A DNA stretch of 64,000 nt from Desulfobulbus propionicus (GCA_002748735.1 PDTC01000010.1:124001-188000), one strand, 5' to 3'; positions 1 through 9,080 are shown, counted from the first letter of the stretch. The notes: a model not told the origin generated them from the sequence alone. Program-made: numbers and translations.

Positions 1-114
1 TTTCCCAGCGGCCATCTTACGGAGAACTGGTGTCTGCCACTGGGCATGGAGGCAACCATGGACAGTCGCGCCGGCCAGTTGCTGTTTCACCCTCAATCCG
101 TCGACAACCAGTGA
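1..114 (+). CDS. C-terminal end of an unidentified upstream gene (partial)
   Basis: A frame is open from the window edge to a TGA at 112-114 and encodes about 37 residues ending SVDNQ. The stop lies 5 nt before the ATG of the next plus-strand gene, which is normal operon spacing. That spacing is the main support. The fragment is too short to assign to a family, and a purely chance open frame of this length is possible. Confidence 0.4.
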   Translation, partial: FPSGHLTENWCLPLGMEATMDSRAGQLLFHPQSVDNQ

Positions 115-119
115 ACAGT

Positions 120-770
120 ATGCTCAGAAAATATCTGCTCACCGCATTGGCAGTTGCCCTGGTCATCCTTCTGCTGGCGTTTGCAGCGCTGCCCCTCTTG
201 TTTGCCCGCTCCTGCATGCAGGGTACCACCTTCATGACCATGGCGCTTCTCTGGGTGTCTCTTGGGGTTGCCGTTCTGACGCCGATTCTTGTCCTGATTG
301 TCCGCACGGTCTGGTTTTTTCCCGGCAGCGGCCAACCCCTGGCCAAGGAGACCCTTATGGCCATGCTCATGGAGGTCAATGCCCTTGATGCCCCGGTCAG
401 GGCTGTCCGCAAACGAAAGAAACTCCTCATAGGCTGGCGTTTTGACGAGCCACGCTGGAGTGAGCTCATGCACGCTGCCGGCGTCAACCAGGTCTATGAA
501 CTGTGGCTGGACTTTGATGAGCCCAGGCGGACCGTCACCATGAAGGACATGGTGCGCCGTTTCAGGTTTACGCCGGCAACGCAAAAATCCCGGCAGGGGA
601 GAATCTCCCGAGGCCGGCCCATCTTCAAGGTCACCGGCAACCTGGAACAGGGAATGCAGTTCTTCAAGGAAACCGGGCGGTTTCAGTACACCTTTGCTCC
701 CCAGGAGCTCAAGTCGCCGGTGATGGCCATGATCCTCAATAACGGCTGGAACGTTCGCTTTACCCTGTAG
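120..770 (+). CDS. Hypothetical membrane protein with two N-terminal TM helices
   Basis: This is a 216-residue protein of no family I recognise. It opens MLRKYLLTALAVALV, and two hydrophobic segments at about residues 5-25 and 38-60 form an N-terminal hairpin in the inner membrane. The remaining 150 residues are charged and soluble and end NNGWNVRFTL. The ATG at 120 was chosen because it directly follows the stop of the upstream frame and starts at the first TM segment. A GTG at 30 in the same frame has a GGAG at 21-24 but would add an unconvincing 30-residue leader. The last 11 nt overlap the 3' end of convergent gmhB. Confidence 0.6.
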   Translation: MLRKYLLTALAVALVILLLAFAALPLLFARSCMQGTTFMTMALLWVSLGVAVLTPILVLIVRTVWFFPGSGQPLAKETLMAMLMEVNALDAPVRAVRKRKKLLIGWRFDEPRWSELMHAAGVNQVYELWLDFDEPRRTVTMKDMVRRFRFTPATQKSRQGRISRGRPIFKVTGNLEQGMQFFKETGRFQYTFAPQELKSPVMAMILNNGWNVRFTL

Positions 771-1368
771 CCTGGCAGCGTTCGGCCAGCTGTTGTTGAA
801 TAAAGCGGACAGCAGCGGGTAAATCCTCTGCTGCCAGTGCAGGCTGCAGGTGCTGTTCCGGGCCGATATACTGCCAGTCACCCCGGCCATATCCGGTGAG
901 CACCAGAATGGGGGTTGCCCCGACAGCAGCGGCGCAGCGAAGATCTGACCAACGATCTCCCACCACAAAAGATTGCCCCAGATCTAGATGCATCTCCCTG
1001 GCTGCCTGGAGCAGCATACCAGGTTTGGGTTTACGGCAATCACAGGTTGTACGATATTTTTCCTGCTTGGCCTCAGGGTGGTGGGGGCAGACGTACAGCC
1101 CGTCAATATGGGCGCCTTCTGCGGCGAGCAGTCGTTGCATCTCAGCATGCACCTCGGTGAGCAGCTCCTCTGGAAAGTACCCCCGTGCCAGACCAGACTG
1201 GTTGGTGACCACCACCACTGGTACCCCGGTCGTGTTGAGCGCTCGAATCGCTGCCCCAGCACCGGGCAGCAAGTGAAACCTGGAGATATGGTTGATATAG
1301 CCCATCTGCTCGTTGATGGTGCCGTCGCGATCAAGGAAGACTGCCGGTTTCAGGGCTTGGATCTCCAT
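760..1368 (-). CDS. gmhB: D-glycero-beta-D-manno-heptose 1,7-bisphosphate 7-phosphatase
   Basis: This HAD-superfamily phosphatase removes the C7 phosphate of heptose bisphosphate during ADP-heptose synthesis for the LPS inner core; it is cytosolic. The 202-residue product has the HAD nucleophile motif FLDRDGTIN near the N-terminus, motif II VVVTNQSG, the GmhB zinc-loop pattern CPHHPE...CDCRKPKPGM, and the acidic motif VVGDRWSDL. The ATG at 1368 is set by a GGAGG at 1376-1380. It follows the waaF stop by 2 nt, so the two LPS core genes are translationally coupled. Assignment is firm from the zinc loop, which separates GmhB from histidinol phosphatases. Confidence 0.93.
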   Translation of the reverse strand: MEIQALKPAVFLDRDGTINEQMGYINHISRFHLLPGAGAAIRALNTTGVPVVVVTNQSGLARGYFPEELLTEVHAEMQRLLAAEGAHIDGLYVCPHHPEAKQEKYRTTCDCRKPKPGMLLQAAREMHLDLGQSFVVGDRWSDLRCAAAVGATPILVLTGYGRGDWQYIGPEQHLQPALAAEDLPAAVRFIQQQLAERCQATG

Positions 1369-1370
1369 GC

Positions 1371-2426
1371 TTAAACCTCCTCCAGGCAGCGGTACAGCGT
1401 GGCAAGAACTTTCTCCGGGGTGATCCTGACCATACAGTTGAAATGCTTTTCCGGGCACTCCGGCTTGAGACAGGGGCTGCAGTCCAGCTCTTCACGGATA
1501 ACAGCGGCGTTGTTGCTGAACGGCCCGGTGGTGACCGGGTTGGTGGAGCCAAAAATCGCTACAGAGGGACGGTGCAGGGCTGCAGCCACATGCATCAGGC
1601 CGGAATCGTTGGTGACAAAGCAGTCACATTGGTCAATATGGGCCATGGCCGCCAGCAGCGTGGTCCGGCCGGTGAGATCCAGGACCCGGCTGGCCGGGAG
1701 GTTTGCTCCTATTTCCGCTGCTGCCGCATGGTCTGTACCGGTGCCAAAGATCACGACACTACCATCCATCTCCTCAATGACCAGGCCGGCCAGGGCTGCA
1801 AACTGTGCGGCTGGCCAGCGCTTGGCCGGCCCATAGGCGGCACCGGGGTTGAGCCCCACCACAGGGCCGCTGCGGCCATAACCCGCACGCAGGGCAGCCA
1901 CGGCAGCTGCAGCTGCCTGTGTCTCCTGTGCCGGCAAAAACAGCTCCAGCTCGTTACTGCCCGGTGGGATGCCCAAGCCTTGAACCAGGGCCTGATAGTA
2001 GTGGACCTGGTGGGTGTGCCTGTGCTCTTTTGGCCGCGCTATGCCATGGCTGAGGAGCAGGCCCCGGCCATCAGTGGTAAAACCGCCCCGGGCAGGTATA
2101 CCGGCCAGTCTTGCTATCACAGCGGCCTCAAAGGCATTCTGCAACAGAATGGCAGCCGCAAAGCCCTGGTGACGGAGGCCGAGCCCCAGCTTAATGATCC
2201 CTGCCACTCCCCGGTGCATACCGTGTTTGTCATAGGTGATAATCCGGTCAATCCGGGGACTGGCGCGGAACACATCCGCGACCCAGGGATGGGCCAGTAG
2301 GGTAATCTCGGTGTCAGGATAGAAGGCCCGGATAGAGCGCAGCGCCGGTGTCGTCATAACGGCATCACCGATCCAGTTGGTGGAGCGGATCAACAGCTTG
2401 CGTGGATGTTTGGGAAAGGCGGTCAT
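1371..2426 (-). CDS. waaF: Lipopolysaccharide heptosyltransferase II-like (GT9)
   Basis: This 351-residue GT9-family glycosyltransferase transfers L-glycero-D-manno-heptose to the LPS inner core at the cytoplasmic face of the inner membrane. It starts KLLIRSTNWIGDAVMTTPALRSIR, the N-terminal signature of the WaaF group. The ADP-heptose-binding half contains LNPGAAYGPAKRWP and the conserved NDSGLMHVAAAL, followed by FGSTNPVTTGP. The ATG at 2426 overlaps the end of the upstream YcaO-TPR gene almost exactly (TGA at 2430-2428), and gmhB follows 2 nt downstream. WaaF rather than WaaC is favoured by the WIGDAVMTTP motif. Confidence 0.9.
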   Translation of the reverse strand: MTAFPKHPRKLLIRSTNWIGDAVMTTPALRSIRAFYPDTEITLLAHPWVADVFRASPRIDRIITYDKHGMHRGVAGIIKLGLGLRHQGFAAAILLQNAFEAAVIARLAGIPARGGFTTDGRGLLLSHGIARPKEHRHTHQVHYYQALVQGLGIPPGSNELELFLPAQETQAAAAAVAALRAGYGRSGPVVGLNPGAAYGPAKRWPAAQFAALAGLVIEEMDGSVVIFGTGTDHAAAAEIGANLPASRVLDLTGRTTLLAAMAHIDQCDCFVTNDSGLMHVAAALHRPSVAIFGSTNPVTTGPFSNNAAVIREELDCSPCLKPECPEKHFNCMVRITPEKVLATLYRCLEEV

Positions 2427-2427
2427 C

Positions 2428-4176
2428 TCAGTGGTACTGCCCTTCCAGCTCTGCCAAATGACTGGCAGCAAAAGCAATACCGGGGTCGAGCTCCAGGGCA
2501 ACCCGATACTGGGTCATGGCCTCCTGGGCCTCTCCCAGCAATTCAAGGTTGAGCCCCAGGTTGGCGTAGTCAATGGCTGACACCGGGTTCAGCTCTATGG
2601 CCCGTTGAAAATGCCTGGCCGCCTGCCGATGGTCGCCAAGCTTGAAATAGCAGACCCCAAGTGTATTGTGGAGGTCAGGGCGTTCCTCATCGACAGCAAG
2701 TCCCTGTTGCAGGGTGACAACTGCCTGGTCAAAGCGTTGCAGATCGCGGAGACAGGCACCGTGATAGGAGTGAATATAGGGGAGGTCCTCTGGATCCGGA
2801 CTGCTGGCCAGGGCCTGGGCAAAATGGGACAGGGCTGCCTCGGTCTGTTCCTGTGCGTAAAGCATCTGACCACGATAAAAGGCAAGATAATAGGCACCAG
2901 GGAGGATGGACTGCATCTGGTCGAGCTTGGCCTCAAGCTCTCTGCCCCTGAGCAGCTCTGCCGCCAGTTTAGCGGCAAAGAGCGCTGCCCTGCCGCCGCT
3001 GGCACGTTCCCGGAAATGAGCACCGGGAATGCTCGTATACAGGGCAGGCACCTGCAGCTGCCCGTGCGTGACGTCCATGCAGTAGATCTCCATGCCAATG
3101 GCTGCCAGCGCCCGCTGACAGCTATGGATCTCTTCGTACATATCCGGAGCACTGATGGACACAAGGCTGTCCATGTCGCAGAAAACCCCGGTGTCGAGGA
3201 TATGCCTGACCTCTTCCAGGGATGCGGGCTTGGGCAGACCGCTGGCCACATAGTTGGAGCCCGAGTTGAAATCACCGGCCAGCTGGGCCACCTCTGTCAG
3301 GGCCCGAATCAGGGCCTTGTTGGGGTCAGGGGTTGTGCCGGCGGTGTAGACAATCTCTGATTGTTGCGGAAAGGTCACCGGGTCCCAGGCCAGGGCAGCC
3401 ACCGTGGGAATACCGGTGTTCAGGGTAAAGTCATTGAGGTAGAGTTCAATGCCGTTGTTGATAAAGGCGTTAATCAGCTGGACCGCCACGGGATCCTGCA
3501 CACTCTTGAGAGCAATGGCCGGGGTCTCCAGGCGTTCTTTTGTGACCAGGGCGCAGACATGACGTTCAACCACCTCGCTGATTCCCTGCAGTGCTGCCTC
3601 TTCATAGGTATTGCCCGCTGAGGGACCGTTAAACTCGTTGATGGCAAAAAACCAGGAGAACGGCAGCAGCAGGTCCTGGTTGTCACTGAGCCGGGTTGCC
3701 CAGGTCCAGCGCATGGGCAACCCGGCCAGGAGACGGTCAAGATCACCGACCGGCAGGTTCTCGTCATGCACTGACTGGAGAAGCAGCTCCAGTGAAGGTA
3801 GAGGATAGCCGCCATCACGCATGGCTGCGTAATCACCAACCAGGAAGTTGTCCGGATTTTTGATGAAGCTGAAAAAGCTGAAGCGTTCTGCCAGCTCCAT
3901 ACAGGCACTGGCCATGGACTGCTCCGGTGTGGACCCCTTGCCCATCTGTTTTTTTGTGCCAATGACCTCACGGGCGTCCTGGCCGCAGACGCTGAAGTAC
4001 ACCGGGATGCCCAGTCTGCCCGAATCAATGCGCTGCACCTCTTCGAGGATGCGCAGGTCAAGCTTTTGCAGGCGGTCGAGTAACCGGGTAACGGTCTCCT
4101 CAGGAGACAGGGCCTTGTCCTGGTCGCGGGTATAGGTTTTCCGGCAGCTTTTCAGCCGCACTGTTCTCTGTTGCAT
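2428..4176 (-). CDS. YcaO-domain protein with C-terminal TPR repeats
   Basis: This 582-residue protein has the architecture of E. coli YcaO: an ATP-dependent YcaO cyclodehydratase-type domain (about residues 60-400) followed by a TPR-like region (about 425-575). ATP- and Mg-binding segments are visible as GKGSTPEQSMASACMELAERF and SAGNTYEEAALQGISEVVERH, the second closely matching the E. coli protein. The tail holds three clear TPR units (LPYIHSYHGACLRDLQRFDQA, HNTLGVCYFKLGDHRQAARHF, IDYANLGLNLELLGEAQEAM). E. coli YcaO is linked genetically to RimO-dependent methylthiolation of ribosomal protein S12; whether that role applies here is inference. No precursor peptide or E1-like partner is adjacent. 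No strong ribosome binding site precedes the ATG at 4176. Confidence 0.85.
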   Translation of the reverse strand: MQQRTVRLKSCRKTYTRDQDKALSPEETVTRLLDRLQKLDLRILEEVQRIDSGRLGIPVYFSVCGQDAREVIGTKKQMGKGSTPEQSMASACMELAERFSFFSFIKNPDNFLVGDYAAMRDGGYPLPSLELLLQSVHDENLPVGDLDRLLAGLPMRWTWATRLSDNQDLLLPFSWFFAINEFNGPSAGNTYEEAALQGISEVVERHVCALVTKERLETPAIALKSVQDPVAVQLINAFINNGIELYLNDFTLNTGIPTVAALAWDPVTFPQQSEIVYTAGTTPDPNKALIRALTEVAQLAGDFNSGSNYVASGLPKPASLEEVRHILDTGVFCDMDSLVSISAPDMYEEIHSCQRALAAIGMEIYCMDVTHGQLQVPALYTSIPGAHFRERASGGRAALFAAKLAAELLRGRELEAKLDQMQSILPGAYYLAFYRGQMLYAQEQTEAALSHFAQALASSPDPEDLPYIHSYHGACLRDLQRFDQAVVTLQQGLAVDEERPDLHNTLGVCYFKLGDHRQAARHFQRAIELNPVSAIDYANLGLNLELLGEAQEAMTQYRVALELDPGIAFAASHLAELEGQYH

Positions 4177-4235
4177 GGATGCTCTGCGCAGGTATGAGAT
4201 AACGGGTAGAACAGCTCTGGTCTTCCCCTGTTTTG

Positions 4236-4715
4236 TCAGAGTGCCCGGTAGCTGGCAGCGACCTCGGCAACGCGTTGCTGCCAGGAGCTGCCATGCCCGG
4301 CAAGGATCACCGTGTGGGCAGTTGTACCCGGTTCAAGAAAAATGTCAAGCCGGGGAATCGGCAGGGCAGCCCCGAGTCGGTCCGGCCACTCGATGATGCA
4401 GAGCCCGGGCGCCCCGATAAACTCCAGCAGGCCGGCATTCTCGACATCGTCGATGCCGTGCAGCCGGTAAAGATCCATGTGCCGCAGGGTGAGACGGCCG
4501 ACATACTCATGCATCAGGCTAAACGAGGGACTGCAGACGTTCTGCTCTTCATCAACATCGAGCATCCGCGCAACGGCCTGGGTCAGGGTGGTCTTGCCAG
4601 CGCCAAGATCACCGTGGAGCAGCAGCACATCACCGGACTCGAGCTGCGGAGCAAGCACCCCGGCAAACTGCTCCAGGGCGTCGAGCCCTGCTATGCTGAG
4701 CTGTTCGCGGTTCAT
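4236..4715 (-). CDS. tsaE: tRNA threonylcarbamoyladenosine biosynthesis ATPase TsaE
   Basis: TsaE is the P-loop ATPase that works with TsaB and TsaD in making t6A at position 37 of ANN-decoding tRNAs. The 159-residue length is typical. The Walker A is LHGDLGAGKTTLTQ (about residues 34-47), followed by the family motifs VCSPSFSLMHEY, the HMDLYRL segment and IIEWPDRLG. It sits between a CDF exporter gene (81 nt upstream) and the YcaO-TPR gene (59 nt downstream), so it is probably part of the same transcript. No tsaB or tsaD is in the window. Confidence 0.94.
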   Translation of the reverse strand: MNREQLSIAGLDALEQFAGVLAPQLESGDVLLLHGDLGAGKTTLTQAVARMLDVDEEQNVCSPSFSLMHEYVGRLTLRHMDLYRLHGIDDVENAGLLEFIGAPGLCIIEWPDRLGAALPIPRLDIFLEPGTTAHTVILAGHGSSWQQRVAEVAASYRAL

Positions 4716-4796
4716 CAGCTTCCCCCTGTCTGTCCTGGAGCTCCCAGATACCCGAGTATTGCCAACCGTGCCATGCTCTTGATTCCCTTTTCCCGT

Positions 4797-5717
4797 TTAT
4801 GGACAACAATTGTCATTGCACAGATTAACCTCGATGGTGACATGGGACAGAGACTTAAAGCCACGCAGTAAACGTTTATAGTGCTCAGTTGGCTGTGGAC
4901 AGCCGGTTACCAGGGAGATAATGGCTGCATAGTCATTGGAACCTATTTTCCATATATGGCAATCAGACACTTTATTGTCCGAGTCACTCTCAATAGCGTG
5001 TTGAATCCTGTCCTGATAGTCAACATTGATACTTGCGTCTAACAGGATAGGACTTGTCTGTCCCAGTAACTTACAGGCCCAGCGAGCAATAATAGCCGCA
5101 CCGATAACACCCATAACCGGGTCGAGCCAGTTCCATCCTAAAACGCTACCTGCCAACAGGGCGACGATCGCCAGGAGCGAGGTCAGGGCATCTGCGAGTA
5201 CATGAAAATAGGCTGACTGTAAGTTATGATCATGATGATGGTTTTTATGGTGATCGTGGTGATGATCGCCCTTCAGTAGGAGTGCACAGCCGATATTGAC
5301 CAGTAATCCAAGAGATGCAACCAGGATAGCCTCGGTAAAGTGAATTGTTTGTGGACTGAATAGTCGTTGTACTGATTCAATCAGCATAAGCAGAGCGACA
5401 ACCGCTAACGCTATTGCACTGGTAAACCCGCCAAGAACATTTACCTTGCCGGTGCCAAAGGAATACCTTTTGTTGTTTTTATGTTTATCAGCATAATAAT
5501 AGGTGAAAACAGCAATAACAAATGCAGCCACATGGGTTCCCATGTGCCAGCCATCTGCCAACAAGGCCATTGACCCATACACACTGCCGGCAATAATTTC
5601 CACAACCATTGTAACGGCGGTGAGGATAAGAACATACCGTGTCCGTTGTTCGCCCTGTTCATTGACCACATGGTACTCATGGCAATGTTGCCAGTTTTCC
5701 AGCTGATACCTATGCAT
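4797..5717 (-). CDS. CDF-family divalent metal exporter, DmeF-like
   Basis: This 306-residue cation diffusion facilitator probably exports Co, Ni or Zn from the cytoplasm in exchange for protons. It starts MHRYQLENWQHCHEYHVV, a His-rich N-terminus typical of DmeF-type members. Six TM segments follow, with the metal-site motif ALLADGWHMGTH in TM2 and HVLADALTS in TM5. The TM4-TM5 loop is a histidine cluster (DHHHDHHKNHHHDHN), and a C-terminal cytoplasmic domain ends CNDNCCP. The ATG at 5717 has an AAGGGGG site just upstream. Base composition is clearly more AT-rich than flanking genes, which suggests relatively recent acquisition. Substrate is unproven; DmeF (Co/Ni) is the best guess from the His motif HDH at the N-terminus. 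Confidence 0.88.
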   Translation of the reverse strand: MHRYQLENWQHCHEYHVVNEQGEQRTRYVLILTAVTMVVEIIAGSVYGSMALLADGWHMGTHVAAFVIAVFTYYYADKHKNNKRYSFGTGKVNVLGGFTSAIALAVVALLMLIESVQRLFSPQTIHFTEAILVASLGLLVNIGCALLLKGDHHHDHHKNHHHDHNLQSAYFHVLADALTSLLAIVALLAGSVLGWNWLDPVMGVIGAAIIARWACKLLGQTSPILLDASINVDYQDRIQHAIESDSDNKVSDCHIWKIGSNDYAAIISLVTGCPQPTEHYKRLLRGFKSLSHVTIEVNLCNDNCCP

Positions 5718-5748
5718 GAAATACCCCCTTATTGCCTGTGCCTGTCTG

Positions 5749-7539
5749 TCACTGCCCCTGCCACCAGGTATCGATAAACTGCATGGGCCCGTAGTACAGG
5801 GGCAGGGTCTGTGGATAGCGGAGACCAGCCCGGAAACCGAACCGGTAAGCATCCAGGTACCAGTTGGGCACCACATAGTAGCCATACCAGAGCACCCGGT
5901 CCAGGGCCCTGCAGGCGGTGACCAGCTCCTCTCTGGTGGTGGCGTAGACCACCTCCTCCACCAGGGCGTCCACCACCGGATCATTGATACCGGCAAGGTT
6001 ACGAGAACCCTTGTGCGTCGCTGCGTCGCTGCCCCAGAAATCCCGCTGCTCATTGCCCGGTGACTGTGACTGGCCAAATACCCCGACCACCATATCAAAA
6101 TCAAAGGAGCGCACCCGGTCGGTATACAGGGCGGCATCCACGGTCCGGTAGTCCACTTCAATGCCCAGCTTGCGCAGATTGGCGGCATAGGCTGCCATAA
6201 CCCGTTCAAAGCTGCTGTTGGCCAGGAGAATGGAAAACTTGAAGATCCGGCCGTCCTGGTGGGTCAGTTTGCCATCCCTGACCTGCCAGCCCCTGGCCTT
6301 CAGGAGTCTGCTTGCCTGGCGCAGGTTGGTGCGCAGACTCGAAGGCGCTGTGGTGACCGGTGGTGTCAGCGGTGTTGTAAACACCTCTTTGGGCAGACTG
6401 CTGCGAAATCGCTCAAGAAGGGCCAGCTCTTTGCCCTTGGGCAAACCAGTGGCTGCCATCGCTGAATTAGCGAAAAAGGAGGTGGTGCGTTTGTACTGCC
6501 CATAGAACAGCGAGGCATTGGTCCACTCAAAATCAAAGGCCAGACCAAGGGCCTTGCGCACGTCTCGATCAGCAAAGAGCTGGTTGCGGGTGTTGAAGAC
6601 AAAGCCCTGCATCCCGGCCGTGTTGCGATGGGGAAAGGCTTTTTTGAGCAGTTCTCCGTTAGCAAAGCGGCGGCCAGTCAGATCGCGCTGCCACTGTTTG
6701 GCAATAGTGACATTGAGAAGATCAAACTCCCCGCTCTTAAAGGCCTCCAGGCTGACGACCGGGTCCTTGAAATACTTTATGGTGATGCCTGTAAAGTTAA
6801 ACTGTTTTCTCCGGGTTGGGTGGTCAATAGCCCAATATTTGGTATTTTTTTTGTATTTTATTGTTTTACCGTTAATCACCTGGTCCACCACATAGGGACC
6901 AGAACCCACAGGTGGATGGGCAAACGAGGTGGCCTGGTTAAACCCGTACTGTTGAAAGTATGCCCGGCTGACAATCGGCAGCTGTGCGGCAATCATGTGC
7001 AGTTCTCGGTTGACCCGGCTGAAGTTGAAGCGGATCTTTCGGGTGTCGAGGATGTCGGCACTGGCAATATCCTTAAAGTAGATCTGATAAAAGGGATGTG
7101 CGTCCTTGCCCTTGAGGGTTTCCAGAGAGTAGCGCACGTCTTCAGCGGTTACCGGGCTGCCATCGGAAAAGCAGGCCCGCTCGTCAAGGGTGAAGACCAC
7201 TGCGCGATGGTCTTGGGTCAACTCGATATCTTTGGCGAGGAGCCCATACATGGCAAAAGGCTCGTCCAGGCTGCTGACGGCCAGGGTTTCAAAAACATAG
7301 TGCTCCATACCTCTAGCGGCAACGCCCTTGAGGGTAAAGGGATTGAGCTTGTCAAAGCTGCCCTGACTGTGCAGGATCAGTTCGCCTCCGGAGACTGCCT
7401 CTGGCGAGGTATAGGCAAACCGCTGGAACCCCTTTGCATACTTGAGGGTGCCATCCAGGCTGACGCCATGAGCGGCATGGCCCGAAGATGCGGCGATCAG
7501 TCCTGTCAACAGCCCGCAGAGCACTCCGAGAACGTTCAT
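5749..7539 (-). CDS. Periplasmic solute-binding protein family 5, YejA-like
   Basis: This is a 596-residue family 5 extracellular binding protein, the class that delivers oligopeptides, microcin C-like peptides or murein peptides to ABC importers. A signal peptide (MNVLGVLCGLLTGLIAASSGHA) is followed by the YejA-like start LKYAKGFQRFAYTSPEAVSGG and the core pattern GSFDKLNPFTLKG. The conserved VRKALGLAFDFEWTN and PPVGSGPY segments are present. The ATG at 7539 has AGGAG 6-7 nt upstream. No yejB, yejE or yejF permease or ATPase genes are adjacent, so its transporter must be encoded elsewhere or it acts alone. The CDF gene starts 31 nt after its stop. Confidence 0.88.
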   Translation of the reverse strand: MNVLGVLCGLLTGLIAASSGHAAHGVSLDGTLKYAKGFQRFAYTSPEAVSGGELILHSQGSFDKLNPFTLKGVAARGMEHYVFETLAVSSLDEPFAMYGLLAKDIELTQDHRAVVFTLDERACFSDGSPVTAEDVRYSLETLKGKDAHPFYQIYFKDIASADILDTRKIRFNFSRVNRELHMIAAQLPIVSRAYFQQYGFNQATSFAHPPVGSGPYVVDQVINGKTIKYKKNTKYWAIDHPTRRKQFNFTGITIKYFKDPVVSLEAFKSGEFDLLNVTIAKQWQRDLTGRRFANGELLKKAFPHRNTAGMQGFVFNTRNQLFADRDVRKALGLAFDFEWTNASLFYGQYKRTTSFFANSAMAATGLPKGKELALLERFRSSLPKEVFTTPLTPPVTTAPSSLRTNLRQASRLLKARGWQVRDGKLTHQDGRIFKFSILLANSSFERVMAAYAANLRKLGIEVDYRTVDAALYTDRVRSFDFDMVVGVFGQSQSPGNEQRDFWGSDAATHKGSRNLAGINDPVVDALVEEVVYATTREELVTACRALDRVLWYGYYVVPNWYLDAYRFGFRAGLRYPQTLPLYYGPMQFIDTWWQGQ

Positions 7540-7637
7540 CGTATCTCCTGGTGATGGAAGCAGAAAAAATACCGTAACTCCTCCCAGCATACCCTACTTG
7601 TCCGCAGTGCTCAAGCGCCTGCAACCAGGTAAAATGA

Positions 7638-7666
7638 TTGACGCCGCAGGTGACGCCGTGTAAAAC
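7638..7666 (+). promoter_or_regulatory. Candidate sigma-70 promoter for leuCD
   Basis: TTGACG at 7638-7643 and TAAAAC at 7661-7666 are separated by exactly 17 nt, about 100 nt ahead of the leuC start in the divergent intergenic region. The -10 box matches the consensus at four of six positions, so this is only a candidate. No leader peptide rich in leucine codons was seen. Confidence 0.35.
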
Positions 7667-7769
7667 AACGCTCTCATCCCTTTAACCTGTGTACCCCTGG
7701 TTCCCCTGTTCAGCTTTTTACGCGACACCCCTTCAGGAACCGGCATACAGACAACAGCGAGGAAGACCC

Positions 7770-9080
7770 ATGGGACAGACCATTGCCCAAAAAATATTTG
7801 CTGCGCACCTCCGCGGCAAGCCAACGCCAGATAATATGGTACTGGATATCGACGTGATCATGTGCCACGAGATCACAACCCCCATCGCCATCATGGACCT
7901 CATGGAAAAGGGCCTTGACCGGGTCTGTGATCCGAACCGGATCAAGGCGGTTATCGATCACGTCACCCCGGCCAAGGACTCAAAGACAGCCACCCAGGCG
8001 AAGATCATGCGTGAATGGGCACGCCGCCATGGCATCAAGGACTTTTTCGATGTCGGTCGCAACGGTGTCTGCCACGCCCTGTTTCCTGAAAAAGGATTCA
8101 TCCGTCCGGGAACCACCGCAATCATGGGCGATTCCCACACCTGTACCCACGGCGCCTTTGGCGCCTTTGCCGCCGGTGTTGGCACCACAGATCTGGAAGT
8201 GGGCATCCTCAAAGGTGTCTGCGCCTTCCGCAGACCCAGGTCATTGAAGATCGAGCTGACAGGGACGCTCGGCAAGGGGGTGGTTGCCAAGGATGTCATT
8301 TTAAGTATTATCGGTGAGATAGGAGTCAACGGCGCCACTGATATGATCATCGAGTTCTGCGGGCCAGTGGTCGAGGCCATGAACATGAGCTCCCGGATGA
8401 CCCTGTGCAACATGGCGGTCGAGGCCGGCGGCACCTCGGGTATCTGTCCGCCAGACCTGGTCACTGCTAACTATCTGTGGCCGTTCATCAACAAGGAGTA
8501 TGCATCCCCGCAAGCGGCAGCCAATGACTTTGCCAGGTGGCATTCAGATCCTGATGCTACCTATGAGCGGCATATCCACCTTGATGTGTCAGCCCTGGCG
8601 CCCAGGGTAACCTACGGCTACAAGCCCGATAATGTCAAGGATGTGACAGAGATGGAAGGCACCCCCATTGACCAGGTCTATATCGGTTCCTGTACCAACG
8701 GCCGGATCGAGGATCTCCGCGAGGCGGCCACCCTGCTCAGGGGAAAAACCATCGCCTCCACGGTTCGCGGCATTGTCACCCCGGCCACTCCGGATATTTA
8801 CAGCCAGGCCCTTGCCGAGGGACTTATCAAGATTTTCATGGACAGTGGTTTCTGCGTGCTCAACCCCACCTGCGGGGCCTGTCTCGGCATGAGCAGCGGC
8901 GTCCTTGCCGATGGAGAGGTCTGCGCCTCCACCACCAACCGCAACTTTAACGGCAGAATGGGCAAGGGCGGTACTGTCCACCTGATGAGCCCCATGAGCG
9001 CGGCTGCCGCTGCAATCACCGGCACGATTACCGACCCCCGCCCCTTTCTTGACCAGGCAACCCAGGAGGCGACGCAATGA
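7770..9080 (+). CDS. leuC: 3-isopropylmalate dehydratase large subunit (HACN type)
   Basis: This 436-residue aconitase-superfamily subunit isomerises 2- and 3-isopropylmalate in leucine synthesis and carries the 4Fe-4S cluster. Cluster ligands are visible in YIGSCTNGR (near residue 300) and in NPTCGACLG (near 360), and the substrate region has MGDSHTCTHGAFGAFA. Its length and sequence style place it in the shorter LeuC/HACN branch shared with archaea and many anaerobes, not the long enterobacterial branch; homoaconitase or citramalate-pathway use cannot be excluded. The ATG at 7770 has GAGGAAG upstream. Its stop overlaps the leuD start by 4 nt (ATGA). Confidence 0.93.
   Translation: MGQTIAQKIFAAHLRGKPTPDNMVLDIDVIMCHEITTPIAIMDLMEKGLDRVCDPNRIKAVIDHVTPAKDSKTATQAKIMREWARRHGIKDFFDVGRNGVCHALFPEKGFIRPGTTAIMGDSHTCTHGAFGAFAAGVGTTDLEVGILKGVCAFRRPRSLKIELTGTLGKGVVAKDVILSIIGEIGVNGATDMIIEFCGPVVEAMNMSSRMTLCNMAVEAGGTSGICPPDLVTANYLWPFINKEYASPQAAANDFARWHSDPDATYERHIHLDVSALAPRVTYGYKPDNVKDVTEMEGTPIDQVYIGSCTNGRIEDLREAATLLRGKTIASTVRGIVTPATPDIYSQALAEGLIKIFMDSGFCVLNPTCGACLGMSSGVLADGEVCASTTNRNFNGRMGKGGTVHLMSPMSAAAAAITGTITDPRPFLDQATQEATQ

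Noticed and set aside
93-968. 291-codon minus-strand ORF across the first gene and the gmhB 3' end
   Set aside because: It lies antisense to a membrane protein and to gmhB, has no family match and no ribosome binding site; a GC-rich shadow frame.
1443-2300. 285-codon plus-strand ORF inside waaF
   Set aside because: Antisense shadow of a gene with clear family motifs; composition is Gly/His/Gln-rich without domain signatures.
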